Of a DNA stretch of 13,187 nt, positions 1-7,951 are shown one piece after another. The notes beneath the pieces were generated by a model. That model searched no databases, was not told the origin of the DNA, and saw only the letters and a list, made by a program, of their open reading frames with translations. Source of the DNA: Burkholderiales bacterium (GTDB lineage Bacteria; Pseudomonadota; Gammaproteobacteria; Burkholderiales; Burkholderiaceae_C); contig JABMMR010000270.1 of the NCBI GenBank assembly GCA_013205525.1, forward strand, positions 1-13,187. The letters run 5' to 3'. The position numbers and the translations under genes were made by a program. Each line of letters opens with the position of its first letter. The stretch's first letter is position 1.

Positions 1-595
1 ATGCATCTCCATGCCCTTGGATGTCTCGCACAAAGAAGGCATACAAGAACTGGTCAAGCGTTTGAGCGAAAAAGAAAAACACTTGGATATTTTGGTCAAC
101 AACGCTGGTGCTGCTTGGGCAGCACCCTTCGATGAATTTCCAGAAAACGGCTGGGACAAAGTGGTGGACCTGAACATGAAAACCCCGTTCTTCCTCACCC
201 AAGCTTTGGCGCCCATGCTGCGCCAAGCCGCCAAGAAGCACATGGCCAAGGTCATCAACATCGCCTCTATCGATGGCATCTCGGTCAATCCTTGGGAAAC
301 TTATTCTTACGCTGCCAGCAAAGCAGGTGTTATCCATCTGACCAAACGCATGTCTTTAGAGATGATCAAAGACGGTATTTGCGTCAACGCCATCGCACCT
401 GGCGCATTTGTGTCGGACATGAACCGCGACGCCCGCGACAACGGCGAGGCGGTGGCCCAGCGCATACCCGCACAGCGCATTGGTCGCGAAGAAGACATGG
501 CCGCTGCTGCCATCTATTTGTCCAGCAACGCCAGCGACTATGTGGTGGGCCATACCTTGGTGGTGGACGGTGGGGTCACCTTGTCCCGAGGCTGA
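1..595 (+). CDS. short-chain dehydrogenase/reductase (SDR), 5'-truncated by window edge
   Basis: This is the C-terminal part of a classical SDR, a soluble NAD(P)H-dependent oxidoreductase acting on an unidentified carbonyl or alcohol. The frame is open from base 2, and the N-terminal cofactor motif (TGxxxGIG) is missing because the window begins inside the gene. The ATG at 11 is therefore probably internal. Numbering from that ATG, NNAG is at 30-33, the structural Asn at 55 (DLN), the catalytic Ser at 86 (IAS), the Tyr-x3-Lys pair at 100/104 (YAASK), the PG motif at 130-131, and the usual VVDGG end at 184-188. Length and ending are normal for the family. The sequence resembles RhlG- and gluconate-dehydrogenase-like SDRs, but the substrate cannot be inferred. 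It converges on the nuo operon and is followed by 128 bases without a convincing gene. Confidence 0.9.
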   Translation, partial: CISMPLDVSHKEGIQELVKRLSEKEKHLDILVNNAGAAWAAPFDEFPENGWDKVVDLNMKTPFFLTQALAPMLRQAAKKHMAKVINIASIDGISVNPWETYSYAASKAGVIHLTKRMSLEMIKDGICVNAIAPGAFVSDMNRDARDNGEAVAQRIPAQRIGREEDMAAAAIYLSSNASDYVVGHTLVVDGGVTLSRG

Positions 596-710
596 AGCGA
601 TAATATGGATGCAGGCAAAGTTGTGTCACAGGAAAAAGTTGACCGCATTGTTCAAGTCGCAGCCAACAACCAAGGCTTAGGCCTTAGCATCTTCAAAACA
701 GCCACTACAC

Positions 711-717
711 AAAGGGG
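711..717 (+). promoter_or_regulatory. ribosome binding site of the 47-codon gene
   Basis: AAAGGGG lies six bases before the ATG at 724. It is a good Shine-Dalgarno match and is the main argument that this short frame is translated rather than the longer overlapping frame that starts at 605. Confidence 0.6.
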
Positions 718-723
718 TAAATC

Positions 724-867
724 ATGGCCAAAGGCGATCAAAAGAGTAACAAGATGTCTAAAAAACCCAAAAAGGACACCTCTCCCGCAAAACCCATTGT
801 TCCTGGTGACCGCCCCACACCGCCGGTTACTTTTGTGGCGCCACGTGGCAAGTTGAAAAATAAATAA
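724..867 (+). CDS. small lysine/proline-rich protein, 47 aa, function unknown
   Basis: This is a short gene read ATG to TAA. The product begins MAKGDQKSNKMSKKPKKD and ends PRGKLKNK. It has 12 lysines and 8 prolines in 47 residues, no signal peptide, no membrane segment and no cysteines, so it is expected to be basic and largely disordered. The N-terminal MAKG-(x)2-SNK-(x)2-KKPKKD pattern is reminiscent of small uncharacterised proteins I recall from proteobacteria, but I cannot name a family or function. Support for coding: AAAGGGG six bases upstream, a stop placed inside a terminator-like hairpin, and convergence with the DUF1178 gene 14 bases away. The overlapping frame beginning at 605 has no comparable start signal. 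It may be co-transcribed with the SDR or have its own promoter; no clear promoter is visible in between. Confidence 0.68.
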   Translation: MAKGDQKSNKMSKKPKKDTSPAKPIVPGDRPTPPVTFVAPRGKLKNK

Positions 868-886
868 GCCTGAATAAAGGCTTATT
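863..886 (-). terminator. hairpin terminator at the end of the nuo/DUF1178 transcript, possibly bidirectional
   Basis: AATAAGCCT (863-871) pairs perfectly with AGGCTTATT (878-886) around a six-base loop. Read on the minus strand the stem is followed by a T-rich tract (TATTTTTCAAC), which fits an intrinsic terminator for the operon ending in the DUF1178 gene. Read on the plus strand the sequence after the stem is not T-rich beyond the stem itself (TTATTGAAC), so termination of the 47-codon gene here would be weaker. The stem has only four G-C pairs, so it may be modest in strength. Both flanking stop codons lie inside it. Confidence 0.6.
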
Positions 887-1373
887 GAACAGGGCCTTTG
901 ATGGCGGCGGGCATGGGCAAGGGCATGACTTGTATGCCCTCCTCTAACAAGGCGCTGGTTTCTTCTCTTGAAACTTGCCCTCGTATCGCCCGCTCGGGGG
1001 TTTCCCCGTAATGCATTTTGCGCGCTTCTTCTGCGAACTGCCCGCCAACATCTTCGGTATGGCTAAGCACATGTTGGACCATTTTCAGCCAAGCTTGTTG
1101 GTGAACCTCAGTAGGCACGACCGCCGCAGACTGCGCAGAAGTTGTTGCCATCTCCGCCGACTCAGAAACCTCATTAGAAGCAAGGTGCTGATCTTGCGAA
1201 GATGCACCCGATAAATTCAAGCGCGGCGCACTCAACATTTTGGTTATTTGATGGTCACCGCAAAAGGGGCACTCTACCAAGGAGCGGTTATTTTGGGACT
1301 GGAAATCGTCCTCAGACGCAAACCATCCTTCAAAGCTGTGCTGCTGCTGGCAGTGGAGATCAAGAACTTTCAT
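882..1373 (-). CDS. DUF1178 family protein, zinc-ribbon-like
   Basis: A 163-residue soluble protein recognised as DUF1178 from its start MKVLDLHC, the EGWF(A/G)SEDDFQSQ stretch at 15-27, and the conserved C-terminal block HYGE-(x)2-ERAIRGQ near 130-140 followed by EEGI and the proline-rich PLPMP end. Cys8, His12, Cys35 and Cys38 (CPFCG) form a probable zinc-ribbon site. Residues about 55-90 are Ser/Ala/Gln-rich and look like a variable linker. The family has no established biochemical role known to me. The gene begins 20 bases after the nuoN stop and is probably the last cistron of the nuo message, although only a poor ribosome site precedes the ATG. Its stop codon sits within the terminator hairpin. 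In related genomes other small genes usually separate nuoN from this gene (from memory). Confidence 0.88.
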   Translation of the reverse strand: MKVLDLHCQQQHSFEGWFASEDDFQSQNNRSLVECPFCGDHQITKMLSAPRLNLSGASSQDQHLASNEVSESAEMATTSAQSAAVVPTEVHQQAWLKMVQHVLSHTEDVGGQFAEEARKMHYGETPERAIRGQVSREETSALLEEGIQVMPLPMPAAIKGPVQ

Positions 1374-1393
1374 GACAATATTATGTCAAAGAC

Positions 1394-2881
1394 TTAACTG
1401 CCCAGCGCTTGTACCACCGCGTTGGCACACAAAGTCATCAGCCCACCAGGCAAGAGGCCGAGCAACAGCACCAAGCCACCGTTGAGGGCCAGCACAAAAC
1501 GCACATCTGCACCTGCAGATACCGTGGCCGCGGTCAAAGGCGGATCAAAATACATCACCTTAATGACCCTGAGGTAATAAAAAGCGCCCACCAATGACAT
1601 AGCCACTGCAAAAATAGCCAGGCCCACAGCAGCTGGCTGGCCAGTGGCCACCAAGGCCTGAAGCACTGACAGTTTGGCAAAGAACCCCACCAATGGCGGC
1701 ACACCTGCCAAGGAGAACAAACAAACCGCCATCACGCCTGCAAACAAGGGGCTACGGCTGTTCAAGCCGGCCAAGTCGGCGATTTCTTCGCTCTCGAAAC
1801 CTTCTCTGGCAAGCAACAAAATCACACCAAAAACACCCAGCGTTGTCAGCACATAGCTGATCATGTAGAACATGGCCGAACTGTAAGCATTGGCCGCTGA
1901 CAAGGTATTGCCATTGACCACGCCTGACAACATGCCAATCAACACAAAACCCATTTGGGCGATAGTGGAAAATGCCAACATGCGCTTGAGGTTGGTCTGT
2001 GCAATGGCTGAGAGGTTGCCAATAAGTAAGGTCACCACAGCCAAGACCATTAACATTTGTTGCCAGTCGATGGCCAAGGGCAACAAACCGTCTACCAGCA
2101 AGCGCATCATCATGGCAAAAGCAGCCAATTTAGGCGCACCACCAATCAACAAAGTGATAGCCGTAGGCGCCCCTTGGTAGACATCCGGCACCCACATATG
2201 AAAAGGGGCGGCACCCAGCTTGAAAGCAATACCGCACACCACAAAGACCACGCCCAAGACCAGCACCTGATGCTTGACATGCCCTGTGGCAACCGCCATG
2301 AACACCGTGCTTAAATCGAGACTGCCCGTGGCGCCATAGAGCATGGACAATCCATAGAGCAAGAAGCCACTGGCCAAAGCACCTAGTACAAAATATTTCA
2401 TGGCAGCTTCTGTGGCGTTGCCGTTGTCTCGACGCAAAGCTACCAATGCATAACTTGAGAGCGTCAACAATTCCAGCCCTAAATAAATGACTAAAAAGTT
2501 GTTGCCCGAGATCATGACAAACATGCCCAGTAAAGCAAACAAGGTAAGCGTAAACCACTCACCGCCTTTGAGCATCTGCCTGTCAGCCACATAGGGTCTG
2601 CCGTACACAAAAGTCACCATCACGGCCAAGGTTGCAAAACATTTGAGCCAATTACCCATGGCGTCTGACACCACCATATTGCCAAAACTGTAAAGCGTCG
2701 TGCCACTGCTGGCATACAAGGCTTGGATGATGGCCACACTGGCCAAGGTAAGCATCGACAAACCATAGGTCAAATTACGCCGGGGCGTGGTCACCCACAA
2801 GTCCACCATGGCAATGACGCAAGCCATGATGAGCAAAACGATTTCAGGGTAAACGGCAACCCAACTGAAGTTGTCAATCAT
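1394..2881 (-). CDS. nuoN: NADH-quinone oxidoreductase subunit N
   Basis: An antiporter-like proton-translocating subunit of the complex I membrane arm, 495 residues and full length, with about fourteen hydrophobic segments. The residues expected for pumping are visible: Glu137 in TM5 (YLGLELLTLSSY), Lys221 in the TM7 region (AFKLGAAPFHMWVPD), and Lys251 (GAPKLAAF). The PDVYQGAPT signature at 232-240 is typical of NuoN and separates it from NuoL and NuoM. The ATG at 2881 is preceded by a GGGATG stretch and begins 31 bases after the nuoM stop. The C-terminus ends in a short hydrophobic VVQALGS tail. It is the last structural nuo gene, followed 20 bases later by the DUF1178 gene. No frameshift or missing block was seen. 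Confidence 0.97.
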   Translation of the reverse strand: MIDNFSWVAVYPEIVLLIMACVIAMVDLWVTTPRRNLTYGLSMLTLASVAIIQALYASSGTTLYSFGNMVVSDAMGNWLKCFATLAVMVTFVYGRPYVADRQMLKGGEWFTLTLFALLGMFVMISGNNFLVIYLGLELLTLSSYALVALRRDNGNATEAAMKYFVLGALASGFLLYGLSMLYGATGSLDLSTVFMAVATGHVKHQVLVLGVVFVVCGIAFKLGAAPFHMWVPDVYQGAPTAITLLIGGAPKLAAFAMMMRLLVDGLLPLAIDWQQMLMVLAVVTLLIGNLSAIAQTNLKRMLAFSTIAQMGFVLIGMLSGVVNGNTLSAANAYSSAMFYMISYVLTTLGVFGVILLLAREGFESEEIADLAGLNSRSPLFAGVMAVCLFSLAGVPPLVGFFAKLSVLQALVATGQPAAVGLAIFAVAMSLVGAFYYLRVIKVMYFDPPLTAATVSAGADVRFVLALNGGLVLLLGLLPGGLMTLCANAVVQALGS

Positions 2882-2912
2882 GTTTTCATCCCGTGGTGTG
2901 CAGCTTGGGGGT

Positions 2913-4391
2913 TCATAGAGGCAACTTGCTGACAGAGGCTTGTTGAATCAATTGATCAACCGAGGTATTCATCACATCGGTGAAAGGCTTGGGGTAAAGG
3001 CCCATGACCATCACCGCCACAGCCAATAGACTCAACATGAAAAATTCTCTGGCGTTGATATCCGTCAAGTGCTTAACCTCGTCGTTGACAACAGGCCCAA
3101 AATAAACCCGCTTGACCATCCACAAGGTGTAGGCCGCGCCAAAAATAAGCGCGGAGGCTGCAACCAATCCAACCCAGAAATTGAATTTCACGGCAGCCAA
3201 AATCACCATCCACTCACCCACAAAACCTGCCGTGCCTGGCAAGCCGCAATTGGCCATGGCAAACAACAAAGCAAATGCTGTGAATTTGGGCATGGTGTTG
3301 ACTACGCCGCCATAGCTGGCGATTTCACGGGAATGAACGCGGTCGTATAAAACGCCAATGCATAAAAACATGGCGGCAGAAACAAATCCGTGGGCAATCA
3401 TTTGCACGATACCGCCACTGATACCCAAAGGGCTGAACATAAAAAATCCCATGGTGACAAATCCCATATGCGCCACAGACGAATAGGCCACCAGCTTTTT
3501 CATGTCTTGCTGAACAACCGCAACCAGTCCCACGTAGACCACGGCAACCACCGATAAAGCGATCAACAGCCATGCCCACTGCTGGGAAGCATCGGGCGTG
3601 ATGGGCAGAGAAAACCGCAGAAAACCGTAAGCGCCCAATTTCAGCATGATGGCTGCCAGCACAGCCGAGCCCCCTGTAGGCGCTTCAACGTGCACATCAG
3701 GCAACCACGTGTGCACGGGCCACATCGGCACCTTGACAGCAAAGGCCGCAAAAAAAGCAAAAAATAACAAGGTCTGGGCACGCGCAGACAAAGGTAATGC
3801 TTGCCAAACAACCAAATCAAAACTTCCACCCGATTGAATGTAGAGATAAATCAACGCCACCAGCATCAGCAGCGAACCCATCAAGGTGTAGAGAAAAAAC
3901 TTGAAAGCCGCATAAATTTTGTTTGGCCCACCCCATATGCCAATGATGAGGTACATGGGGATAAGCGTTGCTTCAAAAAACACATAAAACAACATGCCGT
4001 CCAAAGCGCAAAATACGCCAATCATCACGCCGCTCAGTATGAGGAATGCGCCCATGTATTGATTGACGCGTTCAGTGATGACTTCCCACGCAGAAATAAT
4101 CACCACCACGGTGATGAACGAGGTAAGTAGCACCAACCACAAAGAAATGCCGTCAACACCTAAGTGATACGCCATATTAAAGCGCAGTACCCATGGCATG
4201 TTTTCTACAAATTGCATGGAGGCGCTGCTGTTGTCAAACTGGGTGTACAAAGGCAAACACACCAAGAAACTCAACACCGCTGAAAACAAAGCGGCCCAGC
4301 GAACCAAGCTGGCTTTGTCGTCTCGCCCCAAGGCCAAAATCAGAACACCCAAAACGATAGGTGTCCAAATGGCCAGACTCAACATCCCCAT
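2913..4391 (-). CDS. nuoM: NADH-quinone oxidoreductase subunit M
   Basis: The second antiporter-like proton-pumping subunit, 492 residues, highly hydrophobic with about fourteen membrane spans. Key residues are Glu140 in the FFEATLIPMYLIIG segment (TM5), Lys220 before VPMWPVHTWLPDVH (TM7 and the following loop), and Lys251 in the IMLKLGAYGF segment. The HVEAPTGGSAVLA stretch following the WLPD motif is diagnostic for NuoM. Two ATGs lie two codons apart at the start; I chose the first because AAGAGA sits six bases before it, whereas the second would have a 12-base spacing. It begins 41 bases after nuoL, the longest gap in the operon. The product works in series with NuoL and NuoN in proton translocation across the cytoplasmic membrane. 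Confidence 0.97.
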   Translation of the reverse strand: MGMLSLAIWTPIVLGVLILALGRDDKASLVRWAALFSAVLSFLVCLPLYTQFDNSSASMQFVENMPWVLRFNMAYHLGVDGISLWLVLLTSFITVVVIISAWEVITERVNQYMGAFLILSGVMIGVFCALDGMLFYVFFEATLIPMYLIIGIWGGPNKIYAAFKFFLYTLMGSLLMLVALIYLYIQSGGSFDLVVWQALPLSARAQTLLFFAFFAAFAVKVPMWPVHTWLPDVHVEAPTGGSAVLAAIMLKLGAYGFLRFSLPITPDASQQWAWLLIALSVVAVVYVGLVAVVQQDMKKLVAYSSVAHMGFVTMGFFMFSPLGISGGIVQMIAHGFVSAAMFLCIGVLYDRVHSREIASYGGVVNTMPKFTAFALLFAMANCGLPGTAGFVGEWMVILAAVKFNFWVGLVAASALIFGAAYTLWMVKRVYFGPVVNDEVKHLTDINAREFFMLSLLAVAVMVMGLYPKPFTDVMNTSVDQLIQQASVSKLPL

Positions 4392-4397
4392 GGCGTG

Positions 4398-4403
4398 TCT
4401 CTT
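4398..4403 (-). promoter_or_regulatory. nuoM ribosome binding site
   Basis: On the minus strand AAGAGA lies six bases before the ATG at 4391. This favours that start over the in-frame ATG two codons further in. Confidence 0.5.
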
Positions 4404-4432
4404 TTCAAAAGATAGATTTGCATATCAGTCGC

Positions 4433-6439
4433 TCAGGGGGTAAGCCAAACAAACCAAGTGATGAGGCCGAACATGCCCAAAATCATCACCAAGGCATAGT
4501 GGTACAAAAAGCCTGTTTGCAGTTGTTTGCTCAAGCGAGAAACCACCCCCACTAATTTCCATGACCCATTCACAACCAAGCCATCGATCAAGCCTTGGTC
4601 CCCGCCCCTCCACAATACAGTGGCCAATGCACGAGAGCCCTTGGCCAACACCTTTTCGTTGAAATCATCCAAATAATATTTATTAACCAACAAAGTGTGT
4701 ATGGGCTTAAAGGTGCGAAGAATGGCTGCAGGTAGGGCCGGCTTGACCATGTACATATAGTAAGAAAGGGTGACGCCACTCCAGGCCAATAGCAAAGGCA
4801 CGGAAGACAAGGCATGCACAGCCATCGCCAAAGCGCCATGAAACTCTTGCTTGAACTCTTGCATGGCAGGATGGAGATCGGCATTGACATAAATAGCGTC
4901 TTTAAGGAAGTCGCCAAACAACATGGGCTCTATGGTGAAGTAGCCAATAAAGACCGAGGGAATAGCCAGCAACACCAAGGGGAGCGTGACCACCCAAGGT
5001 GACTCATGCGGCACATGCGGGTGTTCACCATGGTGGTGGTGGGCGTCGGGATTTTGGTCATAGCGCTCTTTGCCGTGAAAGACCAAGAAGTACATTCGGA
5101 AAGAATAAAAAGCCGTGATAAAAACCCCAGCCAAAACCGCAAAGTAGGCCCAACCAGCCGCAGGCAAGTGGCTGGCAGCCACCACCTCAATGATGCTGTC
5201 CTTAGAGTAAAAACCAGAGAAAAGTGGCATACCAATCAGCGCCAAAGATCCCAATAAAGAAGTGATCCATGTGATGGGCATGTATTTGCGCACGCCGCCC
5301 ATCCAACGAATATCTTGGTTGTGGTGCAGACCCATGATGACAGAGCCCGCACCTAAAAACAGCAAGGCTTTAAAGAAAGCATGCGTCATCAAATGGAACA
5401 CCGCCACCGAGTAGGCTGAAGCGCCCAGCGCGACAGTCATATAGCCCAGCTGCGACAAGGTGGAATAAGCCACCACCCGCTTGATGTCGTTTTGAACAAT
5501 GCCCAACAATCCCATGAACAAAGCGGTGATGGAACCCACCACCATGATGAGATTGAGCGCGGTGTCCGACAACTCAAACAAGGGAGACATACGTGCCACC
5601 ATGAAAATACCTGCAGTCACCATGGTTGCCGCATGAATCAAGGCTGAAATAGGTGTGGGGCCTTCCATGGAATCGGGCAACCACACATGCAGTGGGAACT
5701 GAGCAGACTTGCCCATGGCACCGATAAAGAGGCAAATGCAAATGACCGTGACCAGCATCCAAGATGTGCCGGGCAAAGTAGCCGCACTCAGTTGAGTGGC
5801 TTGAGCGAAAACCTCGGTGTAATTCAAAGTTCCAGCGAAGGCAGCTATCAGGCCAATGCCCAAAATAAAACCAAAGTCACCTACGCGGTTAACCAAGAAG
5901 GCTTTCATATTGGCAAAGATGGCACTGGGTTTGTTAAACCAAAAACCGATGAGCAAGTACGACACCAAGCCCACAGCCTCCCAACCAAAAAACAGTTGAA
6001 GTAAGTTGTTGCTCATTACCAGCATCAACATGGCGAACGTAAATAAAGAGATATAGGCGAAAAAGCGGTTGTAGCCCTCGTCTTCTTCCATATAGCCAAT
6101 GGTGTAGATATGCACCATCAAAGAGACGAAGGTCACCACGCACATCATCATGGCTGTGAGGCCATCAACCAAGAACCCAATCTCCATCTTTAAGCCACCC
6201 ACCACCATCCATGTGTAAATGGTTTCATTGAACCTTGCACCGTCTTGCACCACCAGCATCAGTGTGTGTGCAGACAAAATGAAGGACAGCAAAACACCGG
6301 AAATAGTCAATGCGTGGCTGAGCCTTCGTCCTAGCCATGCGCCGCCCAAAGCTGTACCGAAAATACCCGCAAGCAGGGATCCCAGTAATGGTGCCAAGGC
6401 GATCACCAGCAAGTTTGAAGCGTGAAGAGATGCGTTCAT
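4433..6439 (-). CDS. nuoL: NADH-quinone oxidoreductase subunit L
   Basis: The distal antiporter-like subunit of complex I, 668 residues, with the long amphipathic lateral helix expected at its C-terminal end. Glu154 (FFGWEAVGLVSYLLIGFW) and Lys244 (GKSAQFPLHVWLPD) are the TM5 and TM7 charge pair; MEGPTPISALIHAATMV (about 258-274) is the NuoL signature. The protein is longer than the E. coli homologue (about 613), with extra length in the 205-228 loop and in the loop at about 455-480, which contains seven histidines in residues 467-478. A histidine-rich loop here is common in betaproteobacterial NuoL as I recall. The ATG is preceded by a weak TGGAAAA site and follows nuoK by 10 bases. No disruption was seen. 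Confidence 0.97.
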   Translation of the reverse strand: MNASLHASNLLVIALAPLLGSLLAGIFGTALGGAWLGRRLSHALTISGVLLSFILSAHTLMLVVQDGARFNETIYTWMVVGGLKMEIGFLVDGLTAMMMCVVTFVSLMVHIYTIGYMEEDEGYNRFFAYISLFTFAMLMLVMSNNLLQLFFGWEAVGLVSYLLIGFWFNKPSAIFANMKAFLVNRVGDFGFILGIGLIAAFAGTLNYTEVFAQATQLSAATLPGTSWMLVTVICICLFIGAMGKSAQFPLHVWLPDSMEGPTPISALIHAATMVTAGIFMVARMSPLFELSDTALNLIMVVGSITALFMGLLGIVQNDIKRVVAYSTLSQLGYMTVALGASAYSVAVFHLMTHAFFKALLFLGAGSVIMGLHHNQDIRWMGGVRKYMPITWITSLLGSLALIGMPLFSGFYSKDSIIEVVAASHLPAAGWAYFAVLAGVFITAFYSFRMYFLVFHGKERYDQNPDAHHHHGEHPHVPHESPWVVTLPLVLLAIPSVFIGYFTIEPMLFGDFLKDAIYVNADLHPAMQEFKQEFHGALAMAVHALSSVPLLLAWSGVTLSYYMYMVKPALPAAILRTFKPIHTLLVNKYYLDDFNEKVLAKGSRALATVLWRGGDQGLIDGLVVNGSWKLVGVVSRLSKQLQTGFLYHYALVMILGMFGLITWFVWLTP

Positions 6440-6449
6440 CGGTTTTCCA

Positions 6450-6758
6450 TCAACCCTTTAAGGCGTTGAGTTCATCTGCTTGCACAGTGGCGCGATTGCG
6501 AAACAACAATACCAAAATAGCCAAGCCTATGGCCGATTCAGCAGCGGCAACGGTGAGTATGAAAAACACAAAAATTTGCCCGTGGATATCGCCCAAGTAG
6601 TGCGAAAAGGCGACGAAATTGATATTGACTGCCAGCAGCATCAACTCGATAGCCATTAACAGAACAATTAGGTTTTTACGGTTTAAAAAAATACCAATCA
6701 CCGACAGAGAAAACAAAATGGCAGCCAAAGTAAGGTAATGACCCAGGGTAACGTTCAT
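6450..6758 (-). CDS. nuoK: NADH-quinone oxidoreductase subunit K
   Basis: A small membrane subunit, 102 residues, three transmembrane helices, the usual length (about 100). Glu38 in [14 protein letters not shown] and Glu74 in [14 protein letters not shown] are the two buried glutamates that link the quinone-site module to the pumping subunits; both are present. The start codon overlaps the nuoJ stop in a four-base ATGA (6755-6758), which predicts translational coupling with NuoJ. NuoJ and NuoK sit side by side in the membrane arm, so coupled synthesis makes sense. The stop lies 10 bases before nuoL. Confidence 0.97.
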   Translation of the reverse strand: MNVTLGHYLTLAAILFSLSVIGIFLNRKNLIVLLMAIELMLLAVNINFVAFSHYLGDIHGQIFVFFILTVAAAESAIGLAILVLLFRNRATVQADELNALKG

Positions 6759-7396
6759 GGTGTTTTGCCCTCTTCGGGAGTTGGTGCCATGGGTTGGCGA
6801 ACCGCATCCATTTTGACCAATCGCATACGGTCGGCTGCCTTTACCCTGACTTGGTCGGAAGGATTTTGTGCCTTGCTGTCCTTGCGTTCACGCAAAGTCA
6901 AGGCAATCGCGGCCACGATAGCCACCAGCAAAATCACTGCAGCAATTTCGAGTGGGTATAAATACTCGGTATAAAGAACGATGCCCAGTTCTTTGGTATT
7001 GGAGTACTGCACGCCCTCAGGCATGGCAGGCGCAACAGGTGCTTGTGTCAAGCGAAAGCCACCTAAGAGTACAGAGGCCAACTCCAACGCCAACAATGCG
7101 CCGATCGACGCCGCCAGTGGAAAGTGGCTCCAAAAACCTTTTCGCATGGCTTCGATATTGATGTCAAGCATCATCACCACAAACAAAAACAAAACCATCA
7201 CAGCGCCCACATACACCAAGATCAAGGCAATCGCTAAAAACTCGGCTTGCAACAAAATCCAAATAGCTGAGGCTTGGAAAAAACACAAAACCAAGTAAAG
7301 CGCAGAATGCACGGGATTGCGCGAGGTGATGACCTTCAGTGCAGCAAACAGCAACACAGCGGCAAAGGTGTAAAAGAAGATCGAGATGATGTCCAT
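6755..7396 (-). CDS. nuoJ: NADH-quinone oxidoreductase subunit J
   Basis: A membrane-arm subunit of 213 residues with five predicted helices. The conserved TM3 stretch [20 protein letters not shown] is at about 57-76, the segment whose pi-bulge and rotation gate the proton path in solved complex I structures; Glu52 lies just before it. A hydrophilic basic tail (about 169-213, RERKDS through MRLVKM) makes it longer than the E. coli protein (about 184); such a tail is usual in betaproteobacteria from memory. It starts 20 bases after nuoI with only a weak ribosome site and overlaps nuoK by four bases. Confidence 0.96.
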   Translation of the reverse strand: MDIISIFFYTFAAVLLFAALKVITSRNPVHSALYLVLCFFQASAIWILLQAEFLAIALILVYVGAVMVLFLFVVMMLDINIEAMRKGFWSHFPLAASIGALLALELASVLLGGFRLTQAPVAPAMPEGVQYSNTKELGIVLYTEYLYPLEIAAVILLVAIVAAIALTLRERKDSKAQNPSDQVRVKAADRMRLVKMDAVRQPMAPTPEEGKTP

Positions 7397-7416
7397 AGGG
7401 CTTGGATGTCCTGAGA

Positions 7417-7938
7417 TCAGCGGTATTTGGCGTCAGCTGCTTTGCTTGCTGCAATTTGCGGCTCGTATTTGTCACCCACGGCCAGCAACATCTCTTTGGT
7501 GAAATACAAATCCCCGCGCTTTTCACCGTGGTACTCTAAAACATGGGTTTCGACAATCGAATCAACGGGGCAACTTTCTTCGCAAAATCCGCAAAAAATA
7601 CATTTGGTCAAGTCGATGTCGTAACGCGATGTGCGCCGTGAGCCATCCTCACGGACATCCGATTCAATGGTGATGGCCATGGCAGGACACACGGCCTCGC
7701 ACAACTTACAAGCAATGCAGCGCTCTTCACCATTTTCATATCTGCGCAAGGCATGCAAGCCTCTGAAGCGAGGACTCAGCGGTGTTTTTTCTTCTGGGAA
7801 TTGAACCGTGATTTTTTTGGAAAACATGTATTTGCCAGTGATGGCCATGCCTTTGAACATCTCCAGCAATAAAAAGCTGGAGAAGAAATCTTTCCATGAA
7901 AAAGCTGCACTGTTCATGCTTGCATCAGGCGTTGTCAT
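7417..7938 (-). CDS. nuoI: NADH-quinone oxidoreductase subunit I, 2x[4Fe-4S] ferredoxin-like
   Basis: A peripheral-arm subunit that passes electrons through clusters N6a and N6b toward N2 and the quinone site. The two CxxCxxCxxxCP motifs are complete: Cys74, 77, 80, 84 ([12 protein letters not shown]) and Cys113, 116, 119, 123 ([12 protein letters not shown]). An amphipathic N-terminal helix (about 16-35) would lie on the membrane. The open frame extends 20 codons upstream to 7998, but that extension lies inside the nuoH end and has no family resemblance. The ATG at 7938 has GGAG six bases upstream and gives 173 residues, close to the usual betaproteobacterial length. It follows nuoH by 13 bases. 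A second in-frame ATG at 7917 has no ribosome site. Confidence 0.96.
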   Translation of the reverse strand: MTTPDASMNSAAFSWKDFFSSFLLLEMFKGMAITGKYMFSKKITVQFPEEKTPLSPRFRGLHALRRYENGEERCIACKLCEAVCPAMAITIESDVREDGSRRTSRYDIDLTKCIFCGFCEESCPVDSIVETHVLEYHGEKRGDLYFTKEMLLAVGDKYEPQIAASKAADAKYR

Positions 7939-7944
7939 CAGGGG

Positions 7945-7948
7945 CTCC
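7945..7948 (-). promoter_or_regulatory. nuoI ribosome binding site
   Basis: On the minus strand GGAG lies six bases before the ATG at 7938. It decides the nuoI start against the longer open frame that begins inside nuoH at 7998. Confidence 0.6.
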
Positions 7949-7951
7949 GCT

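Noticed and set aside
672..685. Small inverted repeat AAGGC-TTAG-GCCTT after the SDR gene, a possible terminator.
   Set aside because: It has only five base pairs and no T-tract follows; the rest of 596-723 shows no clear promoter or gene either.
605..856. An 83-codon plus-strand frame after the SDR, overlapping the 47-codon gene in another frame.
   Set aside because: It has no clear ribosome site at 605 and no recognisable sequence, and its second half is explained as the shifted reading of the better-supported 47-codon gene.
1378..1389. TTGACA directly followed by TAATAT on the minus strand between nuoN and the DUF1178 gene, resembling promoter boxes.
   Set aside because: The two boxes abut with no spacer, and no acceptable -10 box lies about 17 bases beyond TTGACA, so it is not a usable sigma-70 promoter.
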